64,000 nucleotides of DNA from Rhizobium leguminosarum (GTDB lineage Bacteria > Pseudomonadota > Alphaproteobacteria > Rhizobiales > Rhizobiaceae): assembly GCF_001652265.1 (NCBI RefSeq), contig NZ_LWBS01000450.1, positions 143,832 through 207,831 on the forward strand, in the 5' to 3' direction. A model generated the notes under the pieces. The model had not been told where the DNA came from and searched no databases. It worked only from the letters and a program-made list of their open reading frames with translations. Shown here in pieces: positions 1 to 7,312 of this stretch (its first letter is position 1; each line of letters opens with the position of its first letter). A program made the position numbers and the translations under genes.

Positions 1-255
1 GAGGTCAATTCCTACCCGGTCTCGCGCGCCTTCACGCTAATGACCAGGTCCTTCGCCAGCCGCGCCGGGCCTGTCACGACCTATCTCAAGACCCGCAAAT
101 GGGACAATGCGACGATCAATCAGGTGCTCGCCTGGCAGGACGAAAACCGCGAAAGCAACGAGGATGCCGCGATCTATTTCCTTCGCAATTACGAGAGTCT
201 GTGGACGAAATGGGTGCCGGTCGATGTAGCCGAGAAGGTCAAGGCGAGCTTATAA
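1..255 (+). CDS. Glycine betaine/proline-type ABC substrate-binding protein, C-terminal end (partial)
   Basis: The frame is open from base 1 to a TAA at 253-255, so only the last 84 residues are present. The tail has the look of OpuAC-type periplasmic binding proteins: a W-Q-D-E-N segment, then an acidic stretch and a Y-F-L-R-N-Y-E-S-L-W-T-K-W-V motif before a short lysine-containing end. Such proteins deliver glycine betaine, choline or proline to an osmoprotectant importer. The ATPase and permease genes would lie outside the window. The family call rests on this short tail only. Confidence 0.6.
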   Translation, partial: EVNSYPVSRAFTLMTRSFASRAGPVTTYLKTRKWDNATINQVLAWQDENRESNEDAAIYFLRNYESLWTKWVPVDVAEKVKASL

Positions 256-275
256 CGGCAAAAACACGATCAAGC

Positions 276-629
276 ATGGACGATTCGATGATTCCCTTTC
301 CCGACCGCGATACCGTTGCGGAAAAGCTCGCCGCGCTATCGGAGACCGACAAGTCGTATCTGGCGCTGCTCATGGAAAACGCTGCCCAGGACGACAACCT
401 GCTCGAAGGCCTGCGCCGCCATCTCGATCTTGCCGCCGGATCGCGTTTCCTGAACTCGCTGAAGCTCGAAAATCTGGGAATCTGGCTCGGAACCCAGGCG
501 CCGGACCGGTTGCAGATCCGGCTGACGGAAACTGCCCGCTCCAGCCAGCATCCCGCCTACCAGGCCTTCCGGACCGGTCTCGACCGATCCGGCGGGCTGG
601 AAAAGGCTTATCCCCCGGTCACCCCTTAG
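276..629 (+). CDS. Small hypothetical protein
   Basis: A 117-residue protein I do not recognise. It is soluble and mildly acidic at the N-terminus, with no signal peptide or membrane segment. It is rich in Leu, Glu and Arg and probably mostly helical. ATG at 276 is chosen because it lies just after the binding-protein stop; a second ATG at 288 is possible. An upstream extension of the same frame overlaps the previous gene and is unlikely. The 20-bp gap suggests co-transcription with the osmoprotectant transporter gene. Confidence 0.5.
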   Translation: MDDSMIPFPDRDTVAEKLAALSETDKSYLALLMENAAQDDNLLEGLRRHLDLAAGSRFLNSLKLENLGIWLGTQAPDRLQIRLTETARSSQHPAYQAFRTGLDRSGGLEKAYPPVTP

Positions 630-727
630 GATGATCCGAACTCGGTCATCTGATCCGGCCCCGGCCGATATCTGATCCCGCGGTCAGTATCTGATCCGGC
701 AATCCGCGGAAGAAAGCTGAACCGTCG

Positions 728-883
728 TCACTTCTTCGCGGCGCGGTCGACCGAGCGGCCGGCATCCTGCGTGGCGTTCACGGTATTTGCCGTATCCTTT
801 CCTATGCCGCGGATCGTGTTGCCGCAGGAAGAAAGGGCAAGCAGAACCATCAAGGCTGCGGCAATTTTGGCCGTTGTCGTCAT
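728..883 (-). CDS. Entericidin-like small lipoprotein
   Basis: A 51-residue protein below the usual gene-finder size limit. It has a short Lys-containing start, a hydrophobic signal stretch and a lipobox ending L-S-S-C at residues 17-20. The mature part follows the entericidin EcnA/EcnB pattern (G-N-T-I-R-G-I-G-K-D-T, then a helical A/T/N-rich segment ending in lysines). Entericidins are small membrane lipoproteins of a stress-linked antidote/toxin pair in enterobacteria; rhizobia usually have a single copy whose role is unclear. A near-consensus EcfG-type promoter lies upstream at 943-967. Confidence 0.75.
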   Translation of the reverse strand: MTTTAKIAAALMVLLALSSCGNTIRGIGKDTANTVNATQDAGRSVDRAAKK

Positions 884-942
884 CTCGGATATCCTTGTTT
901 GAAATCAACCCCGAACGGCGACAATTGCCGTCCCGCGCCAAT

Positions 943-967
943 AACGCACGACAAACCAAAAGGTTCA
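943..967 (-). promoter_or_regulatory. Possible EcfG-type promoter for the entericidin-like gene
   Basis: On the minus strand the region reads TGAAC, 16 bases, CGTT. This differs by one base from the GGAAC-N16-CGTT pattern of alphaproteobacterial general-stress sigma factors. It lies about 60 bases before the start codon at 883. The first base of the -35 element is non-consensus, so confidence is low. Confidence 0.35.
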
Positions 968-1053
968 CTGGCTATAAGGATAGCCGCTAAGAGACACGCG
1001 TTCCATAGAACGCGCTACCACTTTCAATCGGCGCATAATCCTGTCCGATGCTG

Positions 1054-1953
1054 CTAGGCGGCGACCGCTTTCGCTCTCTCGGCAAAGGCGCCGCGAATGC
1101 TGTCGGCCACCGTCTCGATCGGTCCCGACACCTGCGAGGCGGTCAGCAGGCGGATATCGAAGGCGCCGAGCTCCGGCAGCCCTTCCTGAGGCCCGAGGAT
1201 CGCCATGTCTTCGTTGACATAGGACAGCGGCAGCGGTGCGATGGCGAGATCGGAAAGCACGGCGGCGCGCTGCGCCATCGTGTGGCCGCTAAGATAGGCG
1301 ACACGATAATGCCGCTTGTTGCGTTCAAGCTGGGAGAGTGCCTCCTGGCGCCAGATGCAGCCGTCCTCCCAGATCGAGATCGGCAGCGGATCACGGCGAT
1401 GCGCCGAACCGCACTTGGCGCCGGCCCAGACCAGCCGCTCGCGGAACACCACCTCACCGCCCGTCGGGAACGGCCGTGTCGCACAGTTGATCAACGCCAG
1501 GTCGAGCCGCTGCTCCTCCATGCGCTTCTTCAGCCCCATGCTCATATCGATCGTCACGTCGACCATGATCCCGGGATAGCTCTCGGCGAAACTCTTCAGG
1601 ATGCTCGGCAGCAGCCGTTCGCCGATATCCTCCGGCGCGCCGAGCCGCACGACGCCGCTGAGCTCCGGCATGATGAAGCGCGACACCGCTTCGTTCGACA
1701 GCGCCAGGATGTTGCGGGCATATGACAGCAACATCTCGCCGTGGCGCGTCAGCGATACCGAGCGTGCGTCGCGCAGAAAGAGCGTCGCACCAAGCTGCTC
1801 TTCAAGTTTCTTGATCTGCATCGACACCGCCGACGGCGTGCGGAAGACCGCCTCGGCGGCGGTCGAAAAATTGCCCGTCTCGGCGATGGCAACAAAGGTG
1901 CGCAATACATCGTTGTCGAGCAGCGGAATGGGACGGCGAAAGGGTATGCTCAT
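1054..1953 (-). CDS. LysR-family transcriptional regulator (LrhA-like)
   Basis: A 299-residue LysR-type regulator. The winged helix occupies about residues 12-70 (D-V-L-R-T-F-V-A-I-A-E-T-G-N-F, then S-A-V-S-M-Q-I-K-K-L-E-E-Q-L-G). The substrate-binding domain follows from about residue 90. The L-D-x-D-x-L-R-T-F-V start and R-T-x-S-A-V-S helix resemble the LrhA/HexA branch, which controls motility and virulence in enterobacteria; the targets here are unknown. ATG at 1953 is chosen because upstream residues are low-complexity and not conserved. It is divergent from the small gene at 2069 across a 115-bp gap with a LysR-type box. Confidence 0.88.
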   Translation of the reverse strand: MSIPFRRPIPLLDNDVLRTFVAIAETGNFSTAAEAVFRTPSAVSMQIKKLEEQLGATLFLRDARSVSLTRHGEMLLSYARNILALSNEAVSRFIMPELSGVVRLGAPEDIGERLLPSILKSFAESYPGIMVDVTIDMSMGLKKRMEEQRLDLALINCATRPFPTGGEVVFRERLVWAGAKCGSAHRRDPLPISIWEDGCIWRQEALSQLERNKRHYRVAYLSGHTMAQRAAVLSDLAIAPLPLSYVNEDMAILGPQEGLPELGAFDIRLLTASQVSGPIETVADSIRGAFAERAKAVAA

Positions 1954-2003
1954 CGTCGCATCTTTCAATTTTTCTGATTTATAACCCCATATCATTTTGT
2001 TTG

Positions 2004-2016
2004 ATTGAATGTCAAT
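2004..2016. promoter_or_regulatory. Candidate LysR box between divergent genes
   Basis: ATTGA-ATG-TCAAT is a perfect inverted repeat in the gap between the LysR gene (start 1953) and the small gene (start 2069). It fits the T-N11-A architecture bound by LysR proteins and would allow autoregulation plus control of the divergent gene. Confidence 0.45.
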
Positions 2017-2068
2017 TGAACCCGATATTTCGCGTGTCGGCAGCTAAATGCAGCCAAGGAGGCCCGAC

Positions 2069-2257
2069 ATGTCTCAAACAAGCATCTGGAATATCGTACA
2101 GGCCCTTTCCGCATTCAAGGCACAGAGGCGCAGGGATGCCAACCATGAGCATGCGCTTCGGGAGTTAAGGCGCTTCCCGCCACATCTGCTGGCAGATTGC
2201 CAGCGCGAGATGGAGCTGACCATCCCGGAGCGCCGCGCGTGCGATGGGACGCGGTAG
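2069..2257 (+). CDS. Small basic protein, possible DUF1127 relative
   Basis: A 62-residue Arg-rich protein. ATG 2069 is favoured over the ATG at 2048 because a full AAGGAGG ribosome binding site sits at 2056-2062, six bases before it. The central segment (L-R-E-L-R-R-F-P-P-H-L-L-A-D) weakly recalls the L-x-x-L-x-D-x-x-L-x-D-I-G pattern of DUF1127 proteins, but the match is poor. It is the probable target of the divergent LysR regulator. Confidence 0.5.
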   Translation: MSQTSIWNIVQALSAFKAQRRRDANHEHALRELRRFPPHLLADCQREMELTIPERRACDGTR

Positions 2258-2313
2258 AAACGCTTCATCGCTTTAACCTGCGCCGCAGCGGCGGACCGAC
2301 AGGCGAACGACGA

Positions 2314-2922
2314 TCACAGCCCACCCAGCAATTTGAACGCTATGATCCACATCGTGAAAGCGACGAGCGTTTCCAGCATGCGCCAGGACGAGGGTTTCGA
2401 GAAGATTGGCCGCAACCGCTTTGCGGCATATCCGAGCGAAAAGAAGAACAGGAAGGAGCCCGTCACCGCCCCAGCTGCAAAAGAAGCCTGCTGTCCCGGA
2501 TATCGTGTCGATATCGTGCCGAGCAACACCACCGTGTCGAGATAGACGTGCGGGTTGAGCCAGGTGAGTGCGAGGCAGGTCGCGATCGTCTGCCGAAAGC
2601 TCGACGTTGTGGCTTCCCCGGCCGTGAGAGCGGCGGACGACCGCAAGGCGGAATAGAGGCTTCTTGCCCCGTACCAGACCAGAAATACGGCCCCGCCGTA
2701 GCGCATGACAGGATCGAGCCAGGGCATGAACCTGGCGATTTGCTGGAGGCTGGTCACGCCAAGCACGATCAGCGCGGCATCCGATACCGCGCATGCGAGG
2801 CAGACGGCGAAGACATGTTCGTTGCGCAAGCCCTGGCGGAGGATGAAGGCGTTCTGCGCGCCGATGGCGACAATCAGGCTGAGGCCCATCATCAGGCCTG
2901 TTCCATAAATCGAAAAATTCAT
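2314..2922 (-). CDS. argO: LysE/ArgO-type basic amino acid exporter
   Basis: A 202-residue inner-membrane protein with about six hydrophobic segments. The family motif G-A-Q-N-A-F-I-L-R-Q-G sits in the first third and W-L-N-P-H-V-Y-L-D-T in the middle; both are typical of LysE/ArgO exporters, which expel lysine, arginine or canavanine. ATG 2922 is preferred over 2934, since homologues begin close to the first membrane helix. The gene is divergent from an ArgP/LysG-type regulator at 3023, the usual pairing in this family. Substrate identity is inferred from the family. Confidence 0.9.
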   Translation of the reverse strand: MNFSIYGTGLMMGLSLIVAIGAQNAFILRQGLRNEHVFAVCLACAVSDAALIVLGVTSLQQIARFMPWLDPVMRYGGAVFLVWYGARSLYSALRSSAALTAGEATTSSFRQTIATCLALTWLNPHVYLDTVVLLGTISTRYPGQQASFAAGAVTGSFLFFFSLGYAAKRLRPIFSKPSSWRMLETLVAFTMWIIAFKLLGGL

Positions 2923-2934
2923 CGCTTCGGCCAA

Positions 2935-3022
2935 CGCCCCTCATTTCGGTGAGGTTGCGCTATCGCGATTAGGAGAATTAGGCTAATTAATCCATCTTAC
3001 TCTAATTAACCAAAACTAATCC
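2935..3022. promoter_or_regulatory. argO/argP divergent control region
   Basis: This 88-bp AT-rich gap separates the exporter and its regulator. It contains repeated ATTAG/CTAAT elements, including TTAGGCTAATTAA and TCTAATTAACC, that suit T-N11-A LysR binding. By analogy with ArgP and LysG, the regulator would bind here and switch on export when basic amino acids accumulate. Confidence 0.5.
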
Positions 3023-3916
3023 ATGATCGACTATCCCGCTCTTCGCGCAGTTGCAACCATTGTCCAGACAGGCAGCTTCGAAAGAGCCGCGACCGTGCTG
3101 AACGTGACGCCTTCGGCCATTTCCCAGCGCGTGAAGCAGCTCGAAGAGCGTCTCGGCGTCGTCCTCATCGTCAGGGGCGCGCCGTGCACGGCGACGGAAA
3201 AGGGAGAATGGCTCTGCCGCCATATGGAGAATGTCGGCATGCTCGAAGCAGAACTCTTCGGGCAACTGCCGGCCCTCGTCGATCCCGACGAACCACGTCA
3301 AAGGGTCACGCTTCAAATCGCGACGAATGCCGATAGTCTCGGGACGTGGTTCGTCGAGGCCATGTCGAATTTCGCCAGGGGCTCTTCCTATCTGCTGAAC
3401 ATCGCCGTCGACGATCAGGACCACACAGCCGAATGGCTGCAGCGCGGGCGGGTGATCGCAGCCGTCACCAGCGTGGAAAAGCCGGTCCGCGGGTGCCGGC
3501 GTTTTGGACTCGGCGTTCTCAGATACCATGCGACGGCAACCCCCGACTTCGTCGCACGTCACTTTCCGCATGGCGTGACATCAGAGGCAATCCGCAGCGC
3601 CCCGGCGCTGACCTTCAATCAGAAGGACAGGCTGCAAAGCAGCTGGGTACGGCGGATGTTCGGACACGATCTCGACTACCCCACCCACTGGCTGCCGTCG
3701 CCGCAAAGTTTCGTCGAAGCCAGCCTCTCGGGCATGGGCTGGGGAATGAACCCGACCCAACTGACCCGCGAGCATCTGTTATCGGGACGGCTGGTGGAGC
3801 TGGTTCCCGATACGTCGTTGGACGTCCCGCTCTATTGGCAGATAAACCGCTTTGCCGCCGATCGCTTGGCGGAGCTCACGCGGGAGGTCATCAAGATCGC
3901 GAAACGCAATCTCTGA
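3023..3916 (+). CDS. argP: LysR-family regulator of amino acid export (ArgP/LysG type)
   Basis: A 297-residue LysR protein. The N-terminal helix-turn-helix (M-I-D-Y-P-A-L-R-A-V-A-T-I-V-Q-T-G-S-F, then P-S-A-I-S-Q-R-V-K-Q-L-E) is close to ArgP/IciA and LysG. A W-L-Q-R-G-R-V segment and the G-x-G-W-G-M-N-P region follow in the effector domain. Family members sense Lys, Arg or His and activate the neighbouring exporter gene, which is exactly the arrangement here. It ends 92 bp from a convergent gene. Confidence 0.88.
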   Translation: MIDYPALRAVATIVQTGSFERAATVLNVTPSAISQRVKQLEERLGVVLIVRGAPCTATEKGEWLCRHMENVGMLEAELFGQLPALVDPDEPRQRVTLQIATNADSLGTWFVEAMSNFARGSSYLLNIAVDDQDHTAEWLQRGRVIAAVTSVEKPVRGCRRFGLGVLRYHATATPDFVARHFPHGVTSEAIRSAPALTFNQKDRLQSSWVRRMFGHDLDYPTHWLPSPQSFVEASLSGMGWGMNPTQLTREHLLSGRLVELVPDTSLDVPLYWQINRFAADRLAELTREVIKIAKRNL

Positions 3917-4008
3917 CGCTTCACTCATCTCGGGGACCGAGTGCGCTTTTGTCAGACGCAAGCCGTGCGGCTGCCGAACTCGCTGGTCTCTACGCGAATG
4001 GCGCTCTC

Positions 4009-4491
4009 CTATGCGATGGCGATGATCTCCAGTTCCTGGCCGCCTGTCTCCACCATATCGCCGACAGTCTTGCCTATCAGGAGCCGCGCCACCGGGGAGA
4101 CGTAGGAAATGGACCCGGCCTTCGGATCGGCCTCGTCCTCTCCGACAATGCGATAGGTCTGCACGCGGCCGTCGTCACGACGGAAAGTCACCGTGCTGCC
4201 GAAGGCGACGGTATCGATTGACGTAGGGGCAGGCATGAGCTGGGCAGTGCGAAGTCTTGCGGCTAAGTAACGAAGATCACGCAAGGGATTGGCCGTCTGC
4301 CGCCGCCGTTCGTTCACGTCTTCGATGGGGCTTGCGGCATTATAGGCTTCGCGAGCCTGCTGGACCTGCGATTCCAGAGCCTTCAATCCCGCTTCCGTGA
4401 CCAGGTTCGGATGCGGCGAAATCGGACGATCGGGCAGCAGGGTTTCCGAAGCGGTTTCGAAACTCTCTTCCTTGGTGAAAGCGACGGCCAA
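4009..4491 (-). CDS. GreA/GreB-family transcription elongation factor-like protein
   Basis: A 160-residue protein with a GreA layout: an N-terminal coiled-coil half (T-E-A-G-L-K-A-L-E-S-Q-V) and a C-terminal FKBP-like half (V-A-F-G-S-T-V-T-F, Y-R-I-V-G-E-D-E-A-D, I-S-Y-V-S-P-V-A-R-L-L-I-G-K). The acidic tip that donates Mg2+ in GreA is only partly kept (I-E-D-V-N-E-R), so cleavage-stimulating activity is uncertain. It may be a Gre-like RNA polymerase secondary-channel factor. The start is TTG at 4491 with GGAG upstream. It is a second-tier paralogue, not the housekeeping GreA. Confidence 0.8.
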   Translation of the reverse strand: MAVAFTKEESFETASETLLPDRPISPHPNLVTEAGLKALESQVQQAREAYNAASPIEDVNERRRQTANPLRDLRYLAARLRTAQLMPAPTSIDTVAFGSTVTFRRDDGRVQTYRIVGEDEADPKAGSISYVSPVARLLIGKTVGDMVETGGQELEIIAIA

Positions 4492-4641
4492 TCTCGAACT
4501 CCGTTAGTGCGATGAGGTCTTGTAGCTGATGGGCATTTGCCCCAGGCCTTTGTCGGAATCATACACCGACTGCGGACGAACCGCCAATCTGGCCCCACCG
4601 ACAGCCGCTTTTACGGTTACCCCCATAGGCTGTGAGCGTTC

Positions 4642-4666
4642 GGAACGTCCTGCGTCGCGTGGCGTT
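4642..4666 (+). promoter_or_regulatory. EcfG/RpoE2-type general-stress promoter for mgtC
   Basis: GGAAC at 4642-4646, a 16-base spacer and CGTT at 4663-4666 form an exact match to the consensus of the alphaproteobacterial general stress sigma factor. It would give a 5' leader of roughly 100 bases before the MgtC start at 4779. No other gene lies downstream on this strand before mgtC. Confidence 0.65.
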
Positions 4667-4778
4667 TATACCACGGTGCGCCGTGGCGCATCCGGATGCA
4701 TCCTGGCGCAACCTGGCTGGAGCAGAAGCGAATGCCCGGTGAGAAGCGAGAGAGACACCATATGATCGGGAAGGAAAC

Positions 4779-5498
4779 ATGTCTTCGTTCCTGACGGATG
4801 CCATGCCGCTGACGCCAAGCTGGTGGGATATCGGCACGCGGATCATTCTGACATTGGTTGCCGGCGGCCTCATCGGCCTCGATCGCGAACGCGGCGGTCA
4901 TGCGGCAGGCTTCAGGACCACGATCCTGGTGGCGCTTGCCGCCTGCCTGGCGATGATCCAGGCAAACCTTCTTCTGTCGGTATACGGAAAAACGCCCGGC
5001 TCGTTCACGCAGATGGATGTGCTGCGCTTTCCGCTCGGTGTCCTGACGGGCGTGGGCTTCATCGGCGGCGGAGCGATCCTCAAACGCGGCGACATGCTGA
5101 CCGGGGTCACGACGGCGGCGACCTTGTGGTTCATGACGATGGTCGGCCTCTGCTTCGGCGGCGGCCAGATCCTGACCGGCATCGCGGCGACCGCGGTTGG
5201 CTTTATCGTCCTGTCGCCGTTGAAGCGGCTGGACACATGGCTGCGCTGCGAACAGAAGGCAACGCTTGTCGTCCGCGCCTCGAACGGCAATATCCCCGAC
5301 CTATCGGGAGTACTGAGTCCGCTCAGATGCCATGCAGGCTTCCTGTCACTCCACCGAACCGCCGATAGCGGCGCCGAGGTGACGTTCGAGCTGCGATGGC
5401 TCGCCAGGGACCCCGACGCGTCGGCACGCGCGATCCTGAACGCGCTTTCGAACACGCATGAGGTCGCGGATTTCTCCATGAAGTCGATGACGACATAA
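4779..5498 (+). CDS. mgtC: MgtC/SapB family membrane protein
   Basis: A 239-residue protein with four or five membrane helices in the first 150 residues and a soluble C-terminal domain. The signature G-L-I-G-L-D-R-E-R-G-G-H-A-A-G-F-R-T is characteristic of MgtC/SapB, and G-V-G-F-I-G-G-G-A-I-L-K-R-G follows. MgtC proteins aid survival in low Mg2+, acid or macrophages, and in Salmonella inhibit the F-ATP synthase; the role in rhizobia is mostly inferred. ATG 4779 has GGAAGGAAAC before it. An EcfG-type promoter at 4642-4666 places it in the general stress response. Confidence 0.88.
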   Translation: MSSFLTDAMPLTPSWWDIGTRIILTLVAGGLIGLDRERGGHAAGFRTTILVALAACLAMIQANLLLSVYGKTPGSFTQMDVLRFPLGVLTGVGFIGGGAILKRGDMLTGVTTAATLWFMTMVGLCFGGGQILTGIAATAVGFIVLSPLKRLDTWLRCEQKATLVVRASNGNIPDLSGVLSPLRCHAGFLSLHRTADSGAEVTFELRWLARDPDASARAILNALSNTHEVADFSMKSMTT

Positions 5499-5535
5499 GC
5501 TTCGCGGCGACACGCCAGCGGCGGTTCCACATCTC

Positions 5536-5721
5536 TCATTTCGAAACGTGCTGAGGTTTGCCCTTCCTCTTGGTTGAGGCAAATTCCTCGAGCTGTTTCT
5601 CGCTCATGGATTCGACCATCTGTTTCGAGGCGCCTTTGAGTTCGCTCTTGGGCGTCTCGCCACGCTTAGCCGAAAGTGCGGCACCTGCCGCCTTCTGCTG
5701 GGCCTTGGACTTGGCTGGCAT
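5536..5721 (-). CDS. DUF3008 family small protein
   Basis: A 61-residue, Lys- and Ala-rich protein beginning M-P-A-K-S-K-A-Q-Q-K-A-A-G-A-A. It contains K-S-E-L-K-G-A-S-K and S-M-S-E-K-Q-L-E-E-F-A, the hallmarks of DUF3008. The family is conserved in Rhizobiales, small and basic, and of unknown function. A purine-rich site (AAAAAGGAGAT) precedes the ATG. It lies just downstream of a broken DUF2945 gene on the same strand, and both are probably stress-associated partners. Confidence 0.85.
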   Translation of the reverse strand: MPAKSKAQQKAAGAALSAKRGETPKSELKGASKQMVESMSEKQLEEFASTKRKGKPQHVSK

Positions 5722-5760
5722 ATAGATCTCCTTTTTGCTCGAACTGAACGGCCGCCAGCG

Positions 5761-5969
5761 TCAAAGCTTCTTGAGCTCGTCAGGCTTGTGTGCAACGCGC
5801 TTTCCCGACTTGTCGCTCTCGACGATATATTGCGGCGCGGTCTTCGATGCCTTCACGCTGTGGCCTTTAATCTTCGTCGGACTGCTCTGCTTTTTGACCA
5901 CCCTGCCCTCTGTTTTCCCCGGCTGGGATTTCAGCTTACCTCATCGCCCATCTTCAATTGCTTCGACAT
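5761..5969 (-). pseudogene. DUF2945 (hypervirulence-associated TUDOR-like) small protein, frameshifted
   Basis: On the minus strand ATG at 5969 starts M-S-K-Q-L-K-M-G-D-E-V-S, then meets an in-frame TGA. In another frame the sequence resumes at once with Q-P-G-K-T-E-G-R-V-V-K-K and runs through A-P-Q-Y-I-V-E-S-D-K-S-G-K-R-V-A-H-K-P-D-E-L-K-K-L to the TGA at 5761. Together these make a complete DUF2945 protein of about 69 residues, interrupted where W-N-S is expected (around 5930-5935). The lesion is a one-base loss near that point. DUF2945 proteins are small and of uncertain function, and often lie next to DUF3008. A sequencing error is possible. Confidence 0.75.
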
Positions 5970-6020
5970 GACGGCCGCTTGTGAGGAGGCTGCGGCCCAG
6001 AAGCCGCAGCCGACCGGTTG

Positions 6021-6254
6021 TCAGTTGATGGTCGCCCACTGGCTTCGGACATCCCTGGCGTTCTTCGACAGATGGACGTGGGCGTCCACGTGGTCGACCC
6101 AATCAAGCGGAATCAAGTGGTGCTTGCCATCCCCCGAGTCGGTCTTCGTCAGCTTGATGCGCGTGGGGCCGTCGAGATGATCGACTGTGCCGACATGGGT
6201 GCCGTCGGCAGCCCGAACTTCCATATGTTCACGGATCTGATCTGCGGAAATCAT
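6021..6254 (-). CDS. DUF2171 family small protein
   Basis: A 77-residue PRC-barrel-like protein: I-R-E-H-M-E-V-R-A-A-D-G-T-H-V-G-T-V-D-H-L, then I-K-L-T-K-T-D and H-H-L-I-P-L-D-W-V. This fits DUF2171, a beta-rich family of unknown function. ATG 6254 is chosen over the longer frame because AAAGGAGGAAACG precedes it directly and homologues start with M-I-S-A-D-Q-I. An exact EcfG-type promoter at 6293-6317 lies about 40 bases upstream, so stress-induced expression is likely. Confidence 0.85.
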   Translation of the reverse strand: MISADQIREHMEVRAADGTHVGTVDHLDGPTRIKLTKTDSGDGKHHLIPLDWVDHVDAHVHLSKNARDVRSQWATIN

Positions 6255-6292
6255 CGTTTCCTCCTTTGCATCATTGTCAGATACGAAGCGGC

Positions 6293-6317
6293 AACGAGGT
6301 GGAGCGGACTTGGTTCC
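6293..6317 (-). promoter_or_regulatory. EcfG/RpoE2-type general-stress promoter for the DUF2171 gene
   Basis: On the minus strand: GGAAC (6317-6313), a 16-base spacer, CGTT (6296-6293). This exact consensus sits about 40 bases before the start codon at 6254, an ordinary promoter-to-start distance. Confidence 0.7.
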
Positions 6318-6335
6318 AAACATGCGCGACCGTGT

Positions 6336-7292
6336 TCAATCAGCAGTCACGTCCCAATTGTCGCCCGGGTTGAAGGTCCTGATGCCAGCAGCTATCTTTT
6401 CGGTCTCCCGGCCGAGATCGGCCTGGTAGACCGTGCCGTTCGCATTCACTGCGAAGGTGTGCACGCCGGTTTCGCCATATCGGATCGGCCAGGCGATCAG
6501 TGCGAATCCTGCGATCATGTTGCCGTTGATTACATAATCGAACTTTCCGCCCGCGATATTCGACCCCTGGCCGTCGATGATCCTGTAGCGATAGCCGTAA
6601 TAGCCTTCGCCGGCCTTGGCCTTATCAAGGGCCGCATTGTCTTCGAGAGCGTTGCCCGCCGGGCTATCCCCCTCCCCAAGATCAGGCGACCAATAGAGAC
6701 CATCGGTTTTGCCTTCGCTGCTGATCAGTTTCTGGGCATATTCAAGAACGCCGTCACCGTCGTGGTCAGCGGAAGAATATTCCTTTTGAGCGTCGACATA
6801 GGCCTGCATCGTGTCGATGGTCTGCAATTCGTTCTCGCCGACGCGGCGATCGATGATCTCCTCGAACCCGGCATAGGTGTCGAAACCCCATTTGCCATCG
6901 TCGCCCTTCACGATCGGAAATGGCAGTGGCCATAACTTGTCGCCAATCTCGATGATCTTGCGGCCATCGACGTCCTTCACGACGATCTTCTTCTTCGTGC
7001 CGTCCCGGATCTGTGCGTAGGTGTCCATCACACCTTCGCCTGTCTTCGCTTTCGCCGCATCAATTCCCAGCAGCGCCGCGAACTTGTCGAAATCATCAGC
7101 CGACAAGGCCGCCTTGAAGGCGTCGACGGCTTGTTCCGGCGTCTCGAATACCGGGGGATCGCTCTGCGAAGCGAAGCCCGAGATGACGGTCGCATCGGAT
7201 GGCTCTGCCGCAGATGTCGGAACCGGATTGGTGGCGAGAGCCGCAAGAGCGAACACAGAACCCAGAAGCATGTTTCTGACTGACTTGGTCAT
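6336..7292 (-). CDS. DUF2950 family exported protein
   Basis: A 318-residue protein with a cleavable signal (hydrophobic residues 9-22, probable site after T-S-A-A-E). The mature part has F-E-T-P-E-Q-A-V-D-A-F, D-G-D-G-V-L-E-Y-A-Q-K and G-Y-Y-G-Y-R-Y-R-I, all typical of DUF2950. Function is unknown; the family is nearly always next to a DUF3300 gene, as here, and is periplasmic. ATG 7292 is chosen because GGAGGAAAGTC precedes it and the signal peptide begins there. It lies 20 bases after the DUF3300 stop. Confidence 0.88.
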   Translation of the reverse strand: MTKSVRNMLLGSVFALAALATNPVPTSAAEPSDATVISGFASQSDPPVFETPEQAVDAFKAALSADDFDKFAALLGIDAAKAKTGEGVMDTYAQIRDGTKKKIVVKDVDGRKIIEIGDKLWPLPFPIVKGDDGKWGFDTYAGFEEIIDRRVGENELQTIDTMQAYVDAQKEYSSADHDGDGVLEYAQKLISSEGKTDGLYWSPDLGEGDSPAGNALEDNAALDKAKAGEGYYGYRYRIIDGQGSNIAGGKFDYVINGNMIAGFALIAWPIRYGETGVHTFAVNANGTVYQADLGRETEKIAAGIRTFNPGDNWDVTAD

Positions 7293-7312
7293 GACTTTCC
7301 TCCTTCTTTCGG

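Noticed and set aside
1048..1725. 225-codon plus-strand open frame opposite the LysR gene
   Set aside because: Arg/His-rich shadow of a clear LysR regulator.
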